A DNA stretch of 11,288 nucleotides. It comes from Ectocarpus siliculosus (lineage: Eukaryota > Sar > Phaeophyceae > Ectocarpales > Ectocarpaceae). Shown one piece after another: positions 8,301-11,288 of this stretch. Within the stretch, counting starts at the first letter, position 1. The number at the start of each line of letters is the position of its first letter. The translations under genes were made by a program, and so were the position numbers. The notes under the pieces are model-generated. The model was given only the letters and a program-made list of their open reading frames with translations. It was not told where the DNA came from and did not search any database. The stretch lies in contig FN649741.1 of assembly GCA_000310025.1 (NCBI GenBank), positions 2,542,469-2,553,756 of the forward strand, in the 5' to 3' direction.

Positions 8301-11025
8301 GAGCACTCGACGGTTATGTGAAGCGTACATGGGTGTGTTCAGATGTTACACTCATTCTCGTACTGCTTGTTGGTTTGCTTTCCTTCTCGATATTTGCGTA
8401 CGCGATACAAGTGATAATGTTACAATGTGTATTTTTTTGCGAGTGACGGGGAGGCACCGGAGAGGCGAATGTTTTACGTACGTCAAGGAAGACTTCGTGC
8501 AAAGACACCGCTCTGGAAATAAGAAAGGCAGGGGGTGTAGAACCAAAGATAAGATGCATAGAGGGATGAGCAAACATGCGGACCTTCGATGGACGCGCCT
8601 GCGAAATCTGCTCGATCGCGGAATGCTTACCAAGCCTCCTGTCACAGCATCCACTGACATTTTTCCCCCCATCACCTGATGCTTGGTGTGTGCTGCATAT
8701 GCATACTTGTTTTCGTATTGAATAACTCGACGGTTTCCTATACAGTGAGCGCCGGTACCGGCAAAATAGCGGAATTCTCAGACCCTCAGTAATGCCGGAA
8801 CCGGCATTATAGAGGCCGATTCTATATAATGCCGGTCTCCTGCCATAATGCCGGTGAAATCGGCTGTCAACCACCGGTGTTATACCGGGCCACCTACTGT
8901 AGCGAAATCAAACCATTCGAGGACTAGGTAGTCTAGGTGTTTGATTTCGGCGTCTAAAAGACAAGCAACAGAGGTATGGACGCGCGCCCAAGACCAGTTC
9001 TAGTTTGTTTCACTAGATGCAATACCTTCAGAGGTACGTGAGTGTCCCGCTGTAGCGTGTCCCTGACGAACATTCCCAGGGTCTTGTCGCGGACCATGGG
9101 CATCCCCATCTTGTGCACCAGCTGCCGCAAAACCTCCTTCCAGAAGAGCAGGCCGTGGCTCCTGTTTCACAGCCAAAGAAGAACATAAAAAAGAATACAT
9201 CGTGTACACACGTGACGTAGATACCGATAGGCTTTACACCGTTTCTAATGAATAAGGTTAATTCTGAAACTTTGCACAATTTTGATGGTTTGTTCTTCAC
9301 GTTGTATCCCAGTGGCGTGCCTCTCGGCACTGCGTGCACATGGGTACGAGGGGACTGAGCTTGCACCAGTCACGTTACAAGCCATCTTCCTATGTGACTA
9401 GTGGCGGGGAGATGATATGTAGGCAAACAAATATTATTCTAATCATGGGCCTACTGATGACGAGTGGAAGAGGGCGAGCGGGCGAGAGAGAGAGATAAAG
9501 AGAGAAAGAAAGAGAGAAAGAAAGAGAGAAAAACAGACACAGAAATTCAATGCACCTGTGACGCAAAGGAACACAAGACAAGACAAGGCAAGGCAAGTCA
9601 AGACAAGCCAAGCCAAGCCAAGCCAAGACAAGCCAAGCCAAGCCAAGACAAGCCAAGACAAGGCAAGCGATGCGATCGCACAAACACGAACACGAACCTA
9701 ACCTGTAAGACTCGACATCGAGGCGTAGCCCCAGCGGCTGCGTGACGGCCTTGTCCCAGACCGGCTGGAACAGCTCCCGGTGCACCAGGTCCCTGAGATC
9801 GTCCGACTCCCTCGCCACGGCCGACAGGTGGCCCAGAACCCCGCTCCCGAACACGTCCTCCATCATCGGGATCTGGCAAGGCACGTTGTACACAAGTCCA
9901 GAAAAAAAAGCACGAAAAAATACATGCCAACAAAACGAGGAAAGTCGAACTAAATTGAGACAAACAAGTGAACATAATTCGATCGGTCGAGAACTAAATG
10001 GAGGTTTATTGCTACGGTAACGGAGTGACGGTGAGGGAGTGAAATGCTAAGGCAGCCGTACTTTGGAGGTGTTGTGTGTTGTTGGAGGTCGCGTGTTGAC
10101 CATCATGGGTACACAGGCTCGTGAATGAAAAAAAAAAAGAAGGGCAACCGAAGTGACCAGCGCTAGGTTACTGGCAGTAGTGGGGATGCAAGGTCAATGG
10201 TCCAACAACTACGGCACGCACGACTCCCCCACTCTCCTTCCCGACACGCACCCATACCTACCAACTGACGGCGAAGCTTTCCCCTGGTAGACCACGACGG
10301 CGTGGTGTCCTTGAAGTAGGGCACCCCGAACTTGTGCGCGAAGTCGTACACCACGTCCTTCCCGAACGGCAGCATGGGCCGCCACACCCGCACCCCGTTG
10401 ACGGTGTTCTCAGGCGACATGCCTGCCACGGGCGGGAGGGAGAAAACGAGGCGCGTTGAGGGTGGTCGTTTCGCGAGTGCCCCTCGCGAGATAAAAATAC
10501 TCACAGACACAAAAAACAAACGTCGTACGAAATAAACATCTTCCGATAACACCAGTCACCGCCATGGTCAGCAAACAGGCTCGCACTATTTATCGCCGCT
10601 CGCCTCGCGAGCTGTGAATATTCACAAACAATCTGGTACACCATCCGCGACGAGCTCGCACTGTCCATCAAAGCGCACAGCAGCTCCTGCACACGGTACT
10701 GCTGAAAAGCGCACCACCGCCAGCACCCAAAAAAAGGTCGATTCTTCCCGCTCCTCTCACCTGCGAGCTCGAGGATGCTGCAGCCCTTGATGAGGTTCGT
10801 CAGCACGTTCTCCTCTACGTCCCCCTCGTGGTGCCCGAACATCACCGCCGGACGCCCCCCTCCCCCTTCTCCCTTCTCCTCCTTGCCGCCTCCCTCATTG
10901 CCGTCGCTGTTGCCGTCGCTGTTGCCGTCCTTCGATCGCCCTCCCAGCGCCGCCTTGTATGCGTCGAAGCGGATCTCGCGAGCCACCTTCTCGTACTCAT
11001 CGCGGGCGGTGACCCCCCTCCGAAC
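5318..11025 (-). CDS. TilS-like PP-loop ATPase, spliced, N-terminus outside window
   Basis: Exons read right to left: 11025-10761, 10422-10262, 9872-9703, 9161-9026, 7277-7167 (or 7163), a doubtful 6283/6278-6180, 5996-5859 and 5383-5318 (TAA). About 350-380 residues lie in the window. Features of the TilS/TtcA-type PP-loop domain appear in order: YEKVAREIRFDAY; AVMFGHHEGDVEENVLTNLI, the usual AHxxDDQxET position; LAGM across intron A/B; VRVWRPMLPFGKDVVYDFAH; then GVPYFKDTT, WSTRGKLRRQL and IPMM, matching the RPLL, DxSN and RNxIRxxLLP order of TilS. Known TilS enzymes use ATP to attach lysine to C34 of tRNA-Ile(CAU), in eukaryotes in organelles. This protein is divergent and I infer only an ATP-dependent RNA-modifying role. 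The SGGxDS loop must lie upstream, beyond the right edge. The part after about 10262 belongs to no domain I recognise. Confidence 0.85.
5384..5858 (-). other. Intron F/H of the TilS-like gene (475 bp)
   Basis: Donor GTGTGC, acceptor cctcttctgAAG at 5386-5384. The acceptor is AAG rather than CAG/TAG, so the exact edge is uncertain. It includes a purine-rich stretch near 5549-5605 on +. Confidence 0.5.
5859..5996 (-). other. TilS-like exon F
   Basis: 138 bp, 46 codons: ELQGFERGRPPAANALPFAS, MEELMDGELSYVVAVPDTPE, AALTVQ. The acceptor aaatgCAG is at 5999-5997 and the donor CAG|GTGTGC at 5858, both phase 0. Reading past the donor gives a Cys run (VCSCCCC) from a repeat and a frame ending at 5625, which I take as intron. 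Confidence 0.7.
6180..6283 (-). other. Candidate extra exon of the TilS-like gene
   Basis: The - strand frame reads KIDPSSDYSHILPYDCTDKI, then DFPWFAEIPSEKRL. Its residue mix is natural and unlike the Arg/Pro-rich shadows around it. The acceptor tctCAG at 6286-6284 follows a pyrimidine-rich stretch and needs a phase 1 partner, which the second exon E donor offers; AG at 6280-6279 would give phase 0. The donor side is weak: CTG|GTCGGG at 6179, phase 0 into exon F. Exons E and F also join directly in phase 0, so this exon may be optional or false. Confidence 0.45.
6284..7166 (-). other. Intron after exon E (about 880 bp)
   Basis: If the doubtful exon is real, this intron ends at the ctCAG at 6286-6284; otherwise it runs to 5997. 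It contains the CAG/CAA tract. No other exon-like protein segment is visible. Confidence 0.5.
6674..6725 (+). repeat. CAG/CAA/CCG tract
   Basis: Imperfect trinucleotide repeat (gcagcagcatcagcagcag, then caaccg and caacag units) within the intron. Confidence 0.85.
7167..7277 (-). other. TilS-like exon E
   Basis: 111 bp, 37 codons: DKWVELRKEYVGFLCGGSLY, then IFRMGVFLPPNTSYGEK. Acceptor CAG at 7280-7278, phase 0. The donor AAG|GTACGT at 7166 is followed by a second GTACGT four bases on (7162), so the exon could also end at 7163 in phase 1. Only the second donor matches the cag-type acceptor of the doubtful next exon. Confidence 0.8.
7887..7912 (+). repeat. Left terminal inverted repeat
   Basis: The first 15 bases are identical to the right end read inward. 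Mismatches are at repeat positions 16, 21 and 22. Its inner edge overlaps the first TAATGCCGG copy. Confidence 0.88.
7904..7985 (+). repeat. Left subterminal array of TAATGCCGG (4 copies)
   Basis: Exact copies at 7904-7912, 7918-7926, 7937-7945 and 7977-7985, all in the same direction, with a decayed one (taatatgccg) near 8008. The segment 7937-7957 recurs at 8846-8866 as a 21-base direct repeat with two mismatches. Confidence 0.9.
8041..8077 (+). repeat. CA-rich tract inside the transposon
   Basis: Interrupted (CA)n with several cacacac blocks. Confidence 0.7.
8790..8866 (+). repeat. Right subterminal array of TAATGCCGG (3 forward, 1 reverse)
   Basis: Forward copies at 8790-8798, 8827-8835 and 8846-8854. 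A reverse copy at 8801-8809 forms a near-perfect palindrome with the first, two bases apart. The forward copies point the same way as those at the left end, so they are not part of the terminal inverted symmetry. Confidence 0.9.
8874..8899 (-). repeat. Right terminal inverted repeat
   Basis: Read on the - strand it begins CAGTAGGTGGCCCGG and continues TATAACACCGG. Confidence 0.88.
9026..9161 (-). other. TilS-like exon D
   Basis: 136 bp. It encodes SHGLLFWKEVLRQLVHKMGM, PMVRDKTLGMFVRDTLQRDT and HVPLK. Two donors are possible in the same phase: AAG|GTATTG at 9025 (preferred, better exon-side match) or CAC|GTACCT at 9036. The preferred join reads HVPLK-DKWVELRKEYVGF into exon E. Confidence 0.8.
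9462..9533 (+). repeat. Purine (GA/GAAA) tract
   Basis: Almost pure purine run on +, with a repeating gagagaaagaaa unit. In the transcript of the - strand gene it is a C/U-rich intronic stretch. Confidence 0.9.
9573..9667 (+). repeat. (NCAAG)19 minisatellite
   Basis: Nineteen uninterrupted 5-base units in which only the first base varies. In order it is A,A,A,G,G,T,A,C,C,C,C,A,C,C,C,A,C,A,G. On the - strand it produces a Leu/Trp/Ala-rich shadow frame. Confidence 0.95.
9703..9872 (-). other. TilS-like exon C
   Basis: 170 bp encoding IPMMEDVFGSGVLGHLSAVA, RESDDLRDLVHRELFQPVWD and KAVTQPLGLRLDVESY. It looks helical, as does the TilS segment after the PP-loop domain. The donor TACAG|GTTAGG is at 9702, phase 2, giving a split Arg codon with exon D. 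Confidence 0.85.
9873..10261 (-). other. Intron B/C of the TilS-like gene (389 bp)
   Basis: Donor GTAGGT, acceptor ttgcCAG at 9875-9873, phase 0. It joins RRQL to IPMM, the LxxxLxP step of TilS. It contains an A-run near 10128-10139 and nothing else I can name. Confidence 0.8.
10262..10422 (-). other. TilS-like exon B (RPML / DTTPSWSTRGK motifs)
   Basis: 161 bp. It encodes MSPENTVNGVRVWRPMLPFG, KDVVYDFAHKFGVPYFKDTT and PSWSTRGKLRRQL. The RPML-K-hydrophobic-FA-GVPY-D-TT-R-LR series is the most diagnostic part of the gene for the TilS family. The classic RNRIR segment is replaced by STRGKLR. The donor TTG|GTAGGT is at 10261, phase 0. Confidence 0.9.
10423..10760 (-). other. Intron A/B of the TilS-like gene (338 bp)
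   Basis: GTGAGA donor, gtggCAG acceptor at 10425-10423, phase 1. Joining gives LELAGMSPENTVNG, the expected order. I see nothing else of note in it. Confidence 0.8.
10761..11025 (-). other. TilS-like exon A (PP-loop core)
   Basis: The acceptor cctgTAG at 11028-11026 is itself an in-frame stop, so the exon must begin at 11025; a pyrimidine-rich tract precedes it on this strand. It encodes VRRGVTARDEYEKVAREIRF (residues 1-20), a 30-residue Gly/Asn/Asp/Glu insertion (28-57), then the conserved GHHEGDVEENVLTNLIKG (64-81) and ILELA. The donor GCAG|GTGAGA is at 10760, phase 1, and completes a Gly codon with exon B. Confidence 0.85.
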
Positions 11026-11288
11026 CTACAGGACGTGCGCGGACGGTGGAGGCGTAAGGGGATAGGAGGATAAGATAAATATTTTCCTTGGGGATGGGTG
11101 TGGGGGGAGTGTTTGTTGGTCGCGGGGAGGGGGGGGGGGGGGGGGGGGGACCCTTTTTTTGGTTGGCGGAATCTTTTTACCCTTGGCCCCCCGTCCCTTT
11201 TGAAAAGGGAAACCGTTCCTCCCCCCTATAAAAAACCCCCCCAATTTTGGGGGCCTTTTTTTTTTTTGCCCCAAACCCCAAAAAAATT
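11026..11288 (-). other. Upstream intron and poor-quality end of the sequence
   Basis: The part next to exon A (11026-11120) reads as an intron 3' end. From the G21 run (11129-11149) on, nearly every short run of identical bases looks stretched (ccccccc, ggggg, t12 and so on) and no open frame makes sense. The missing upstream exon(s) of the TilS-like gene cannot be read here. Confidence 0.7.

Larger units (their letters stand above)
7887..8899. mobile_element. Non-autonomous TIR DNA transposon, 1,013 bp, TA target site
   Basis: Both ends begin CAGTAGGTGGCCCGG reading inward. The terminal inverted repeats match at 23 of 26 positions (7887-7912 against the complement of 8874-8899). The element is flanked on each side by TA (7885-7886 and 8900-8901). 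A TA duplication with CAGT-type ends is usual for Tc1/mariner/pogo-class transposons. The inner open frames, up to 186 codons on - and 116 on +, show no DDE/DDD transposase features that I recognise, so I take it as a non-autonomous (MITE-like) copy. It sits in an intron and should be removed by splicing. Confidence 0.85.
7278..9025 (-). other. Intron D/E of the TilS-like gene (1,748 bp), enlarged by a transposon
   Basis: Phase 0 intron: donor GTATTG, acceptor cctcCAG at 7280-7278. More than half of it is the 1,013-bp element at 7887-8899. Without the element it would be about 0.73 kb. The rest contains two A-runs (7421-7430 and 7437-7447) and no further exon that I can see. Confidence 0.8.
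9162..9702 (-). other. Intron C/D of the TilS-like gene (541 bp), repeat-bearing
   Basis: Donor GTTAGG, acceptor gaaaCAG at 9164-9162, phase 2. It holds the (NCAAG)19 minisatellite and a purine tract, described separately. The start of the minisatellite is only 35 bases from the donor. Confidence 0.8.

Noticed and set aside
8314-8874. 186-codon frame on - inside the transposon
   Set aside because: It overlaps the subterminal motif array and shows no transposase DDE/DDD region or DNA-binding motif I recognise.
9443-9661. Repeated LVLAWLGLSW-like frame on -
   Set aside because: It is the (NCAAG) minisatellite translated; it lies within an intron.
10613-10626. 14-bp perfect palindrome TGTGAATATTCACA
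   Set aside because: Roughly one is expected by chance in this length; it lies within an intron with no partner site.

Overview
The window looks like nuclear DNA of an intron-rich, fairly GC-rich stramenopile. A brown alga of the Ectocarpus type is my best guess. The reasons are: protein-like segments that join only through GT-AG introns of about 0.1-1.8 kb with agreeing phases, runs of Gly and Ala codons inside enzymes, abundant AGC/CAG-type trinucleotide tracts, and very long T/G-rich stretches downstream of the coding ends. I see no bacterial operon layout, CRISPR array, rRNA or tRNA gene.

Layout. (1) Positions 1-1661, + strand: the 3' part of a class 3 (alpha/beta-hydrolase) lipase gene. 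It enters from the left edge with the nucleophile region already outside the window. Two exons are clear, and a third encodes a long low-complexity tail. (2) Positions 1662-5317: about 3.6 kb with no convincing gene, probably the facing 3' UTRs of two convergent genes. The + strand is T/G-rich up to about 4.68 kb and C/A-rich after it. (3) Positions 5318-11025, - strand: a multi-exon gene for a PP-loop ATPase related to tRNA(Ile)-lysidine synthase (TilS). I could assemble seven exons with agreeing phases plus one doubtful exon. It ends in TAA at 5318. Its 5' end, with the expected nucleotide-binding SGGxDS loop, lies beyond the right edge.

The largest intron of the TilS-like gene holds a 1,013-bp non-autonomous DNA transposon (7887-8899). 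It has 26-bp terminal inverted repeats, flanking TA duplications and eight copies of a TAATGCCGG motif near its ends. Another intron carries a 95-bp (NCAAG)19 minisatellite next to a purine tract. The last 150 or so bases, after a run of 21 G, look like a poor-quality read or contig end.

The two genes have no evident functional link; they are simply convergent neighbours. I found no multi-gene system. The points most worth a second look are the divergent TilS-like protein, the transposon with its subterminal motif array, and the lipase tail.
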